Below, piece after piece: positions 8,721 through 17,552 of a stretch of 36,746 nucleotides of DNA. The notes below the pieces were generated by a model that worked only from the letters and a program-made list of their open reading frames with translations, was not told the DNA's origin and made no database searches. A program made the position numbers and the translations under genes. Position 1 is the first letter of the stretch. Every line of letters begins with the position of its first letter. Where the stretch lies: positions 335,603-372,348 of the forward strand of contig NZ_LLYB01000071.1 in the NCBI RefSeq assembly GCF_001440475.1, in the 5' to 3' direction. This DNA comes from Bradyrhizobium lablabi. Its GTDB lineage: Bacteria; Pseudomonadota; Alphaproteobacteria; Rhizobiales; Xanthobacteraceae.

Positions 8721-9647
8721 TCACCCCTTCCGGTTCTTCGCATTCACCGCGATCGCCGCCGCGGCGGTGCGGTTCTCGACGCCGAGCTTGGAATAGATCT
8801 GCTCCAGATGCTTGTCGACGGTGCGCGGCGAGAGACCCAAAATCTGCGCGATGTCGCGGTTGGTCTTGCCCTTGGACAGCCACGACAGCACTTCGCCCTC
8901 GCGCGTCGTCAGCCCCAGCTCGCTGGAGAATTCGGCCGGGGTGTCGGCGCCTGAATCCTTGGCAAGCCGCAGCAGGAATTCGTTGGCGCCGAGCTTGCCC
9001 ATATATTGCAGGCGAAGCTGCTCGCCACCGTGCAACGTCGGCATGGCCGCGACCTTGGCGCCGGCCTTGCCCTTGCGGGCCTGATCGAGCCATTGCGGGA
9101 TCGGCTCCGGCAGCACGACGTCGTCACCCTCGGCCGCAAACGCATCCGCCAGCAGCTTTTGCGCCTGCGGTGTCGCCCACATGATCCTGCCCACGGCGTT
9201 GACCGCGAGCAGATAGCGGCCGGAGACGTCGAGCGCGGCGCGCGCGCTCTGGGTCAGCCGGGCGTTGGCGAGGTGAACGCGGATGCGCGCCAGCATCTCC
9301 TGGACCGCGATCGGTTTTGTCACATAGTCGACGCCGCCGGCCTCGAGCCCGCGCACGATGTGCTCGGTCTCGGCGAGCCCCGTCATGAAGATGATCGGCA
9401 CGTGATCGAGGCCGGCGTCGCGCTTCAGCCGCCGGCAGGTCTCGAACCCGTCCATGCCCGGCATCACGGCGTCGAGCAGCACGATGTCGGGCGTGATCTG
9501 GTCGACGATCCGCATCGCAGAGGCGCCGTCGAGCGCAACCATCACCGTCATGCCCGCGCCGTCGAGCGCATCGGTGAGCAGCCGCAGCGTCTCCGGGGAA
9601 TCGTCGACGACGAGGGCGACGTCACGCTTTTTCGGTTCAATGATCAT
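8721..9647 (-). CDS. Response regulator, receiver plus LuxR-type helix-turn-helix
   Basis: This 308-residue protein has an N-terminal receiver domain: acidic pocket Asp15-Asp16, phosphoacceptor Asp59 in PDIVLLDAVMPGMDG, and Lys111 in VTKPI. A middle part (about 140-235) looks like a degenerate PAS-like linker with GRYLLAVNAVGRIMWAT. The C-terminal LuxR/FixJ helix-turn-helix spans about 243-305 (LTTREGEVLSWLSKGKTNRDI, then SPRTVDKHLEQIYSKLG). Its start overlaps the end of the upstream kinase gene by 11 bases, so the two are translated from one message and probably function as a pair. Targets are not shown by the sequence; the divergent amide-uptake operon is the nearest candidate. Confidence 0.95.
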   Translation of the reverse strand: MIIEPKKRDVALVVDDSPETLRLLTDALDGAGMTVMVALDGASAMRIVDQITPDIVLLDAVMPGMDGFETCRRLKRDAGLDHVPIIFMTGLAETEHIVRGLEAGGVDYVTKPIAVQEMLARIRVHLANARLTQSARAALDVSGRYLLAVNAVGRIMWATPQAQKLLADAFAAEGDDVVLPEPIPQWLDQARKGKAGAKVAAMPTLHGGEQLRLQYMGKLGANEFLLRLAKDSGADTPAEFSSELGLTTREGEVLSWLSKGKTNRDIAQILGLSPRTVDKHLEQIYSKLGVENRTAAAAIAVNAKNRKG

Positions 9648-12600
9648 GGCTGTGCAGGGCTTTCAGGGTCGCCATGTACTGATCGAGGTCGAAACGGTCG
9701 ATCAGCGCGCGCATTTGTGAAACGAAATCGGCATGTTCGGGATGATCGTTGCCGATTTCGTCGAGCTTGAGCTGGATCGCTCTGATATAACCGAGTTGCC
9801 CGAGCCCGATCAGCTCTTCGACGTGTTTCAACGGCGGCCGTGAGCCGGTCTCCGGCTTCCAGTGCGGGGCGGGGAGCTGGTCGGCCTCATATTGCCATTC
9901 GAGCTTGAGCAGTTGCCTGATGGTTTCGAGCAGGCGGGGAATATCGATCGGCTTCATCAGATAGCCGTCGTGGAACGGCTGCGCCAGCGGCGCGCCGTGG
10001 GCTTCCAGCGCGCTCGCCGAGACCATGAGGATGCGGGCCTGGTGATGGCCGCTCTCACGCAACGTCTGCGCCACCGTCCATCCGTCCATGCCGGCCATCG
10101 AAATATCCAGCAGGAACAGATCAGGCCGGCAGTGCTGCGCGAGCGCCAGGCAGCCGGGCCCGTCGGGCGCGCTCAGCAGGATGAAGCCGAGCGGCGTCAG
10201 CACTTCGCGGAGGAGGTCGCGGTGAGTCGGATCGTCGTCGGTAATCAGAATGGTCTTGCGCGGGCCGTGATAGCCGAAGATCGGCGCTTCCACCGGCGCG
10301 ATGCGGGTCGGGTTGGTGACTTCCGACAGCAGGATCTTGACGCGGAACGTGCTGCCGGTGCCGACCTCGCTTGCCACCTTGATATCGCCGCCCATCACCC
10401 CCGCCAGCAGCCGGCTGATGGTGAGGCCAAGCCCGGTGCCGGTCTGCGGCTGCGAGACGCCAAGTGCGCCGCGTTCGAACGGCGCAAAGATGCGTTCGAG
10501 ATCGTCCGCCTGGATGCCGGGCCCGGTGTCGATGATCTCGAACTCCGCAACAGGGCTGCGGTAATGCACGACGAATTGCACGCTGCCGCTCTGCGTGAAC
10601 TTCAGCGCGTTCGACAGCAGGTTGATCAGAACCTGCCGCAGCCGCTTCTCGTCGGCATAGACCACGACGGGCAGCACCGCGGGCCGCTTGAACACGAAGT
10701 CGATGCCCTTGGCGGCAGCCTGAACGCGGAACATGCCGACGAGCTGATCGAGAAATTCGCTCAAGCGTACCTCGTCGCGCGACAGATAGAGCCGGCCGGC
10801 CTCGATCTTGGAAATATCGAGAATGCCGTCGATCAGCCCCGACAGATGATCGGCGCTGCGTCGCACCACGCGCACCTGGTCGCGTGGCTTTGTCGCAAGG
10901 CTCGAATCCTGTTCCAGCAATTGCGCGTAGCCGCTAATTGCGTTCAGCGGCGACCGCAGCTCGTGGCTCAACCCGACAACGTAGCGGCTCTTGGCGAGGT
11001 TGGCGGACTCCGCGACTTCCTTGGCGCGCTGCAACTCGGCATCAGTGCGCTTGTGCGCGTCGATTTCCTGAATCAGCAGCGTGGTCTGCCGCCGCGTCTC
11101 CGCTTCCGCGGCGCGGCGGCTCTGCTCCGCCAGCACGAACAGCCATGCCACAACGCCGATGATGATGGTGAGCGCGAAAAATACCTTCCACAGCACGTCC
11201 GACAGCGCAAAGTTCTCGGCCGGCATCGTCGCCGAGGTCTGCAGATAGATCAGCCCGAGCGTCAGTCCGACGAGGCCGGCGGAAACCGCGAACACGCCGA
11301 GGTAATGCCCGAACTGCGAATTGATCCGCGCAAAGATCGGCTCCGGCAGCAGTTTCCCGAGCATGTCCGAGACCTGGGCGCCTGCGCGCGCATGCGGCTT
11401 GCAGAGATCGTGGCAGCGCGCATCGAGCGAACAGCACAGCGAGCAGATCGGCCCGGCATAGGCCGGGCAGGAGGCCATATCCTCCGGCTCGAACGAATGC
11501 TCGCAGATACAGCACTGGATCGATTCGAGGTTCTGCCAGCTCCGCTTCGGCTTTCGCGCGATGTAATATTTGCCGTCGGTCGCCCATGCGATCAACGGCG
11601 CGGTGACGAAGGCAACCGCCAGCGCCACGAAGGCGGAGAGCGCCTTCGCCGTCGGGCCGAACAGGCCGTAGAACGCCGAGATCGAGACGATGGTCGCGAT
11701 CGTCATCGCGCCGACGCCGACCGGATTGATGTCGCAGAGATGCGCGCGCTTGAACTCGATGTGCTGTGGCCGGAGCCCCAGCGGCTTGTTGACGACGAGA
11801 TCGGCGACCAGCGCGCCGACCCAGGCGATCGCCACGTTGGAATAAAGCGCCAGCGTCTGCTCCAGCGCCTTGTAGACGCCGATTTCCATCAGCAGCAGCG
11901 CCACCACGACATTGAACACCAGCCACACCACGCGGCCGGGATGGCTGTGGGTCAGCCGCGAGAAGAAGTTCGACCAGGCGATCGAGCCGGCATAGGCGTT
12001 GGTGACGTTGATCTTGATCTGCGAGAGGATGACGAAGGTGCCCGTCAGCGCCAGCGCCATGTCCGGCTGCGACAGCACGTAGCGGAACGCTTCGAGATAC
12101 ATATGCGCGGGCTCGGCGGCCTGCTCGCTGGAGAGCCCGTGGCTCAGCGCAAAGAAGGCGAGGAACGAGCCGAGCAGCAGCTTGAGCGCGCCGAAGAGGA
12201 TCCAGCCGGGGCCGGCGATCAACAGCGAGATCCACCATGACGTCCGCGACGTGCGGCGGTCGCGCGGCAGAAAGCGCAGGAAGTCGACCTGCTCGCCGAT
12301 CTGCGCAACAAGTGAAAACACCACCGAGGCAGCGGTGCCGAATAGCAGCAAATCAAGATGGCCGCCGGCATCGCCATGCTCGCCGGCGAACTTTCGCCAT
12401 TCCGTGAACGAATGCGGATTGGCATAGGCGATCGCGACGAAGGGGAGGATGTGCAGGATGATCCAGATCGGCTGCGTCCATAGTTGGAAGCGGCTGATCA
12501 GCGTGATGCCGTAGGTGACGAGTGGAATGATCACGACGGCGCTGATGAGATAGCCGATCGGCCGGGGGATGCCGAAGCACATCTCCAGCGCGGAGGCGAG

Positions 12601-13008
12601 AATGACCGCCTCGATCGCGAAGAAGATGAAGGTGAAGGAGGCGTAGATCAGCGAGGTGATGGTCGAGCCGATATAGCCGAAGCCGGCGCCGCGGGTCAGC
12701 AGGTCGATATCGATGCCGCATTTGGCGGCATGATAGGCAATCGGCAGGCCGCAGAAGAAAATGATGACGCTGACGACCAGGATGGCAACGGTGGCGTTGG
12801 TGGCGCCGTAATTCAGCGTAATCGTGCCGCCGATCGCCTCCAGCGCCAGAAACGAGATCGCGCCAAGGGCCGTATTGGCGACGCGGGCGGCGGACCATCG
12901 CCGCGCGCTCTTGGCGGTGAAGCGCAGCGCGTAGTCTTCCAGCGTCTGGTTGGCAACCCATTGATTATACTGGCGCCTGACGCGGTCTATCCGCTGCCGC
13001 CCTGCCAC
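9637..13008 (-). CDS. Hybrid sensor histidine kinase with N-terminal NCS1-type permease domain
   Basis: This 1123-residue membrane protein has an unusual layout. Residues 1-480 carry about 12 hydrophobic segments and match the nucleobase:cation symporter-1 (purine/cytosine/allantoin/hydantoin permease) fold. Residues 498-536 hold nine cysteines (499, 500, 502, 514, 522, 525, 526, 532, 536), a probable metal site. Two further membrane segments lie near 568-590 and 606-627, and a coiled linker runs to about 670. The HisKA H-box has His682 in GLSHELRSPLN; the ATPase domain shows NLLSNALKFT, DTGPGI and TGTGLGLTIS. The C-terminal receiver has Asp968 and Lys1019. A helical tail has no clear Hpt histidine. 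The gene is divergent from the urt/fmd operon, with 172 bases between starts. It may sense a urea-, amide- or purine-like nitrogen compound directly through the permease fold. Confidence 0.94.
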   Translation of the reverse strand: MAGRQRIDRVRRQYNQWVANQTLEDYALRFTAKSARRWSAARVANTALGAISFLALEAIGGTITLNYGATNATVAILVVSVIIFFCGLPIAYHAAKCGIDIDLLTRGAGFGYIGSTITSLIYASFTFIFFAIEAVILASALEMCFGIPRPIGYLISAVVIIPLVTYGITLISRFQLWTQPIWIILHILPFVAIAYANPHSFTEWRKFAGEHGDAGGHLDLLLFGTAASVVFSLVAQIGEQVDFLRFLPRDRRTSRTSWWISLLIAGPGWILFGALKLLLGSFLAFFALSHGLSSEQAAEPAHMYLEAFRYVLSQPDMALALTGTFVILSQIKINVTNAYAGSIAWSNFFSRLTHSHPGRVVWLVFNVVVALLLMEIGVYKALEQTLALYSNVAIAWVGALVADLVVNKPLGLRPQHIEFKRAHLCDINPVGVGAMTIATIVSISAFYGLFGPTAKALSAFVALAVAFVTAPLIAWATDGKYYIARKPKRSWQNLESIQCCICEHSFEPEDMASCPAYAGPICSLCCSLDARCHDLCKPHARAGAQVSDMLGKLLPEPIFARINSQFGHYLGVFAVSAGLVGLTLGLIYLQTSATMPAENFALSDVLWKVFFALTIIIGVVAWLFVLAEQSRRAAEAETRRQTTLLIQEIDAHKRTDAELQRAKEVAESANLAKSRYVVGLSHELRSPLNAISGYAQLLEQDSSLATKPRDQVRVVRRSADHLSGLIDGILDISKIEAGRLYLSRDEVRLSEFLDQLVGMFRVQAAAKGIDFVFKRPAVLPVVVYADEKRLRQVLINLLSNALKFTQSGSVQFVVHYRSPVAEFEIIDTGPGIQADDLERIFAPFERGALGVSQPQTGTGLGLTISRLLAGVMGGDIKVASEVGTGSTFRVKILLSEVTNPTRIAPVEAPIFGYHGPRKTILITDDDPTHRDLLREVLTPLGFILLSAPDGPGCLALAQHCRPDLFLLDISMAGMDGWTVAQTLRESGHHQARILMVSASALEAHGAPLAQPFHDGYLMKPIDIPRLLETIRQLLKLEWQYEADQLPAPHWKPETGSRPPLKHVEELIGLGQLGYIRAIQLKLDEIGNDHPEHADFVSQMRALIDRFDLDQYMATLKALHSHDH

Positions 13009-13180
13009 CTATTTGCTCCTGCCCAGTTCAGCCGACCCCCGTCCAGCCAGCAAACTCCGTACCAAAACCTACGTCGCTATTTTGCGGTGCAGTATACGCA
13101 ATCCCACGTATCTGTGCAGTGCACAATTCTGGGCAATCCTCGCCTGACCAATAAGCGTTCTCGAACAAAATGGGGTGCTC
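13009..13180. promoter_or_regulatory. Divergent promoter region between kinase and urtA, with repeated GTGCAGT motif
   Basis: This 172-base spacer separates two oppositely oriented operons and must hold both promoters. It contains two direct copies of GTGCAGT, at 13087-13093 and 13114-13120, 27 bases apart. The first runs into GTATAC and the second into GTGCAC, and both are followed by AAT, so they look like two versions of one binding site. No convincing -24/-12 sigma-54 element was found by eye. The LuxR-type regulator encoded by the neighbouring gene is the obvious candidate ligand; that is inference. Confidence 0.5.
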
Positions 13181-14440
13181 ATGTCAGACGAACCAAACAA
13201 GGGCTTGCAGTCGCCGCTTCGCCGCAAACTGCTGATGGGCGCGGCGGCCTTGCCGCTCATTTCCATCCTTCCGCGGCCGTCATTCGGGGCGGGTCCCGCC
13301 ACCGCCACAGTCAACACCACGGGCCTCGCGGTCACCGACACGGAAGTCACCGTCGGCATTCTGCACTCGGCCACCGGCACCATGGCGATCTCGGAGACCG
13401 GCTCGATCCAGGCTGAAAAGCTCGCGATCGAACAGATCAACGCCGCCGGCGGCGTGCTCGGGCGCAAGATCAAGTTCATCCAGGAAGACGGCGCCAGCGA
13501 CTGGCCGACATTTGCGGAAAAGGCCAAGAAGCTGCTCGTCAACGACAAGGTCGCCGCGATCATGGGCTGCTGGACCTCGGCATCGCGCAAGGCGGTGCTG
13601 CCGGTCGTCGAGCAGTACAACGGCATGCTCTATTACCCGACCTTCTATGAAGGCCTCGAGCAGTCCAAGAACGTCATCTACACCGGCCAGGAAGCCACCC
13701 AGCAGATTCTCGCCGGCCTGAACTGGATCGCCAAGGAGAAGGGCGCCAAGTCATTCTTCTTCATCGGCTCGGACTACATCTGGCCGCGCACCTCGAACAA
13801 GATCGCACGCAAGCATGTCGAGAACGTGCTGAAGGGCAAGGTCGTCGGCGAGGAATATTACGCGCTCGGCAGCACCCAGTTCAATTCGGTCATCAACAAG
13901 ATCAAGCTGACCAAGCCCGACGTCATCTTCACCGACGTGGTCGGCGGCTCGAACGTCGCCTTCTACAAGCAGCTCAAGGCGGCCGGCGTCGACCTGTCGA
14001 AGCAGGCGCTGCTGACGATCTCGGTGACCGAGGACGAAATCGACGGCATCGGCGGCGAAAACATCGCGGGCGCTTATGCCTGCATGAAGTACTTCCAGTC
14101 GCTCGACAATGCCAACAACAAGGCGTTCGTTCCCGCCTTCAAGAAGCTGTGGGGCGAGAAGACTGTGATCGGCGACGTGACGCAGGCCGGCTATCTCGGC
14201 CCGTGGCTGTGGAAACTGACCTGCGAGAAGGCCGGCAGTTTCGATGTCGACAAGATCGCGGCCGCATCGCCCGGCGTTGAGTTCAAGGAAGCGCCCGAAG
14301 GCTACGTGCGCATCCATGAAAACCATCACCTGTGGTCGAAGACCCGGGTCGGCCGCGCCAAGCTCGATGGCCAGTTCGAACTGATCTTCGAGACGTCGGA
14401 TCTGGTCGAGCCCGATCCGTTCCCGAAGGGCTACCAGTAA
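13181..14440 (+). CDS. urtA: Urea/short-chain amide ABC transporter substrate-binding protein (UrtA/FmdD/AmiC family)
   Basis: This 419-residue periplasmic binding protein is of the branched-chain amino acid/amide-binding superfamily. The start at 13181 is preceded by GGGG; a GTG at 13175 is in frame but less likely. The N-terminus has RRKLLMGAAALPLISIL near residues 14-30, a Tat-like signal sequence, ending near SFGAG. The mature part shows VTVGILHSATGTMAISETGS and WTSASRKAVLPVVEQYNGML followed by YYP, typical of UrtA and of FmdD of Methylophilus. The formamidase and amidase genes in the same operon suggest formamide, acetamide or urea as ligand. The symbol is given at family level; fmdD would be equally defensible. 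A strong hairpin follows before urtB, which may keep expression of this gene above the rest. Confidence 0.92.
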   Translation: MSDEPNKGLQSPLRRKLLMGAAALPLISILPRPSFGAGPATATVNTTGLAVTDTEVTVGILHSATGTMAISETGSIQAEKLAIEQINAAGGVLGRKIKFIQEDGASDWPTFAEKAKKLLVNDKVAAIMGCWTSASRKAVLPVVEQYNGMLYYPTFYEGLEQSKNVIYTGQEATQQILAGLNWIAKEKGAKSFFFIGSDYIWPRTSNKIARKHVENVLKGKVVGEEYYALGSTQFNSVINKIKLTKPDVIFTDVVGGSNVAFYKQLKAAGVDLSKQALLTISVTEDEIDGIGGENIAGAYACMKYFQSLDNANNKAFVPAFKKLWGEKTVIGDVTQAGYLGPWLWKLTCEKAGSFDVDKIAAASPGVEFKEAPEGYVRIHENHHLWSKTRVGRAKLDGQFELIFETSDLVEPDPFPKGYQ

Positions 14441-14511
14441 GGGCTGCGGACTCCCCGCAAGCTTCCCGAGCAAGAGCTCCCTGGCGTGGACCGTCAATCC
14501 GCGCTTGACGA

Positions 14512-14543
14512 CCCCGCGTCGCGACTTTGCTCGCGGCGCGGGG
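14512..14543 (+). promoter_or_regulatory. Strong stem-loop between urtA and urtB
   Basis: CCCCGCGTCGCGA (14512-14524) can pair with TCGCGGCGCGGGG (14531-14543) over 13 positions, one of them a G-U pair, closing a six-base loop CTTTGC. It lies 72 bases after the urtA stop and 28 bases before the urtB ATG. No long T-tract follows, so it is more likely a 3'-end-protecting or attenuating hairpin than a full terminator. Such hairpins are known to raise the relative amount of binding-protein mRNA in ABC importer operons. Confidence 0.65.
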
Positions 14544-14571
14544 ACTTTATCCCCTCGACGGAGAAACATCG

Positions 14572-15498
14572 ATGTTCGGCGACTATTCGATTGGCGATCT
14601 GGGCTCCATCTTCGTCATGCAGGGCTTTGCGGGCCTGATCCTGTTTTCCGTCTACGTGCTGATGGCGCTGGGGCTGGCGATCATCTTCGGCCAGATGGGC
14701 GTCATCAACATGGCGCATGGCGAGTTCATGATCCTCGGCGCCTACGTCACCTGGATGACGTCGAACTTCTTCCAGGCGTTCCTGCCGAGCCTGTTCAGCG
14801 GCTATTTCTTCCTCGCGATGATACTGGCCTTCCTGGCCTCCGGCGCGTTGGGGATGCTGGTCGAATGGGCGCTGATCCGGCATCTATACAAGCGTCCGCT
14901 CGACACGCTGCTGGCCACCTGGGGCCTCAGCCTGATGCTGCAGCAGGCCTATCGTTCGATCTTCGGCGCGCGTGAAGTCGGCGTCGATCTTCCGCAATGG
15001 ATGCTGGGCTCGCTCAAGGTGACCGACAGCATCGAGGTCCCGATCAACGGCGTCTTCGTGATGGGCCTGACGGTGCTGATCACCGTCGTGGTCGCCTACG
15101 TTCTGTACAAATCGCGCTGGGGCCGTCAGGTCCGCGCCGTGGTGCAGAACCGCATCATGGCCGGCGCCGTCGGCATCAATACCGAGAAGGTCGACCGTTA
15201 CACCTTCGGGCTTGGTTGCGGCATTGCCGGCATCGCCGGAAGCGCCTTCACCATGATCGGCTCGACCGGGCCCACTTCAGGCCAGCTCTACATCGTCGAT
15301 ACCTTCCTGGTTGTCGTGTTCGGCGGCGCCGCCAGCCTGCTCGGCACCATCGCCTCCGCCTTCTCGATCTCGCAGACCCAGTCGACGCTGGAATTCTTCA
15401 TGTCGGGCTCGATGGCCAAGGTGCTGACGCTGCTCGCCGTGGTCGGAATCCTGATGTTGCGGCCGCAAGGCCTGTTCGCCCTCAAAGTCCGCAAATAA
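14572..15498 (+). CDS. urtB: Urea/amide ABC transporter permease (UrtB/LivH family)
   Basis: This 308-residue inner-membrane permease is of the LivH/UrtB type. The ATG at 14572 is preceded by GGAG at 14560-14563. Family features are FGQMGVINMAHGEFMILGAY near the N-terminus and a late region VVVFGGAASLLGTIASAFSI, with about eight hydrophobic segments. It is shorter than canonical UrtB, which has a long N-terminal periplasmic extension, and so resembles FmdE and LivH permeases. It forms the membrane pore together with the next gene product. In an operon with urtA, urtC-E and the amidase genes, its substrate is probably urea or a small amide. Confidence 0.92.
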   Translation: MFGDYSIGDLGSIFVMQGFAGLILFSVYVLMALGLAIIFGQMGVINMAHGEFMILGAYVTWMTSNFFQAFLPSLFSGYFFLAMILAFLASGALGMLVEWALIRHLYKRPLDTLLATWGLSLMLQQAYRSIFGAREVGVDLPQWMLGSLKVTDSIEVPINGVFVMGLTVLITVVVAYVLYKSRWGRQVRAVVQNRIMAGAVGINTEKVDRYTFGLGCGIAGIAGSAFTMIGSTGPTSGQLYIVDTFLVVVFGGAASLLGTIASAFSISQTQSTLEFFMSGSMAKVLTLLAVVGILMLRPQGLFALKVRK

Positions 15499-15515
15499 CA
15501 GAAGCAGGCCCGGTC

Positions 15516-16661
15516 ATGATCAACTCACGCTTCTTCAATCGATCCGAGCTCATCGGCTTCATTGCGCTGGCCGCCATCCTGTTCGTGATCCTGCCGCTGT
15601 CGCTGGATGTGTTCCGCCTCAACCTGGTCGCGAAATATCTGACCTACGCCTTCGTTGCGATCGGGCTGGTGCTGTGCTGGGGCTATGGCGGCATTCTGAG
15701 CCTGGGGCAGGGCGTGTTCTTCGGCCTCGGCGGCTACTGCATGGCGATGTTCCTCAAGCTGGAAGCCTCCAGCGTCGAGAACACCAAGATCCAGTCGACG
15801 CCCGGCATTCCCGATTTCATGGACTGGAACCAGATCACGTCGCTGCCCCTGTTCTGGCAGCCGTTCCACAGCCTCACCTTCACCATCGCTGCCATCATCC
15901 TGGTGCCCGGCCTGTTCGCCCTGATCATCGGCACCGCGATGTTCAAGCGCCGTGTCGGCGGCACCTATTTCGCGATCATCACCCAGGCGGTCGCCGCGAT
16001 CCTGACCATTTTGATCGTGGGACAGCAGGGCTACACCGGCGGCATCAACGGCATGACCGATCTGCGCACGCTGAAGGGTTGGGACATCCGGCCGGATCAT
16101 GCCAAGATCATCCTGTACTTCGTCGAAGTGGTGTTGCTGTTCGCCTGCATCGGCATCGCGCAGTTCATCCGCCTGACCAAGCTCGGCCGCATCCTGGTGG
16201 CGATGCGCGAACAGGAAGACCGCGTCCGGTTCTCCGGCTACAGCGTCGCCAACTTCAAGATCTTCGCCTTCTGCATGGCCGCGGTCTTTGCCGCGATCGG
16301 CGGCGCCATGTTCGCGCTCAATGTCGGCTTCATGTCACCGTCCTTTGTCGGCATCGTGCCGTCGATCGAGATGGTGATCTACACGGCGGTCGGCGGGCGG
16401 ATGTCGATCTTCGGCGCGGTGTGGGGCTCGTTGCTGGTCAACTTCGCCAAGACCGGCCTTTCGGAATCCTTCCCGCAGCTCTGGCTGTTCGGCCTCGGCG
16501 CGCTGTTCATCGCGGTCGTGCTGGCCTTCCCGAACGGCCTGTCGGGAATCTGGGCCGATTACGTTCAGCCGCGCATCGACCGGCTGCTGGCATCGCGCAA
16601 ATCAAAGTCGGGTACCCCGTGGGCCGATAATTCCGTCGCCGACGGCGCGCCGGCGGAGTGA
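15516..16661 (+). CDS. urtC: Urea/amide ABC transporter permease (UrtC/LivM family)
   Basis: This 381-residue permease pairs with the UrtB-like protein. The ATG at 15516 lies 17 bases after the urtB stop. The N-terminal helices are followed by VLCWGYGGILSLGQGVFFGL, the hallmark of UrtC/LivM permeases, and later by YTGGINGMTDL and a C-terminal TAVGGRMSIFGAVWGSLLVN stretch. The end of the coding sequence, from 16635 to the stop, is repeated twice downstream in degraded form (see the 16635-16804 repeat), so the C-terminal codons have been copied together with the urtD start region. Confidence 0.92.
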   Translation: MINSRFFNRSELIGFIALAAILFVILPLSLDVFRLNLVAKYLTYAFVAIGLVLCWGYGGILSLGQGVFFGLGGYCMAMFLKLEASSVENTKIQSTPGIPDFMDWNQITSLPLFWQPFHSLTFTIAAIILVPGLFALIIGTAMFKRRVGGTYFAIITQAVAAILTILIVGQQGYTGGINGMTDLRTLKGWDIRPDHAKIILYFVEVVLLFACIGIAQFIRLTKLGRILVAMREQEDRVRFSGYSVANFKIFAFCMAAVFAAIGGAMFALNVGFMSPSFVGIVPSIEMVIYTAVGGRMSIFGAVWGSLLVNFAKTGLSESFPQLWLFGLGALFIAVVLAFPNGLSGIWADYVQPRIDRLLASRKSKSGTPWADNSVADGAPAE

Positions 16662-16671
16662 GGAGGCAAGC

Positions 16672-16725
16672 ATGCTCATCGGTCATCTCGGTTGCCGATG
16701 CCCCACCGGCGAAATGAGGAGATAG
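16672..16725 (+). other. Mini reading frame 1 in the urtC-urtD junction (17 codons)
   Basis: The frame starts at ATG 16672 with GAGGAGG just upstream and reads MLIGHLGCRCPTGEMRR before TAG. Its first five residues equal those of UrtD. The reading frame is the same as urtD because the repeat unit is a multiple of three. It has a good ribosome-binding site, so it could be translated, but it may be only a by-product of the duplication. Confidence 0.35.
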
Positions 16726-16728
16726 ATC

Positions 16729-16782
16729 ATGCTCATCGGTCACCTCGGTTGCCGATGCCCCACTGGCGGAATGCGGAGATAG
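16729..16782 (+). other. Mini reading frame 2 in the urtC-urtD junction (17 codons)
   Basis: This second copy of the tiny frame starts at ATG 16729 after GAGGAG and reads MLIGHLGCRCPTGGMRR before TAG. It differs from the first by one residue and ends three bases before the urtD ATG at 16786. Translation here would deliver ribosomes directly to the urtD start, so a coupling role is possible. No evidence for the peptide itself can be seen. Confidence 0.35.
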
Positions 16783-16785
16783 ATC

Positions 16786-17541
<756 letters not shown>

Positions 17542-17552
17542 GGAGCAGGGGC

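Noticed and set aside
9862..12240. A 792-codon open frame on the + strand opposite the permease-kinase gene
   Set aside because: Its translation is rich in Arg, Gln, Asp and Ala with no domain; it mirrors the codon bias of the GC-rich kinase gene, which has clear motifs along its whole length.
13161..13180. GTG at 13175 and ATG at 13170 as alternative urtA starts
   Set aside because: The 13170 ATG is out of frame; the 13175 GTG adds only two residues and has its ribosome-binding site less well placed than the 13181 ATG.
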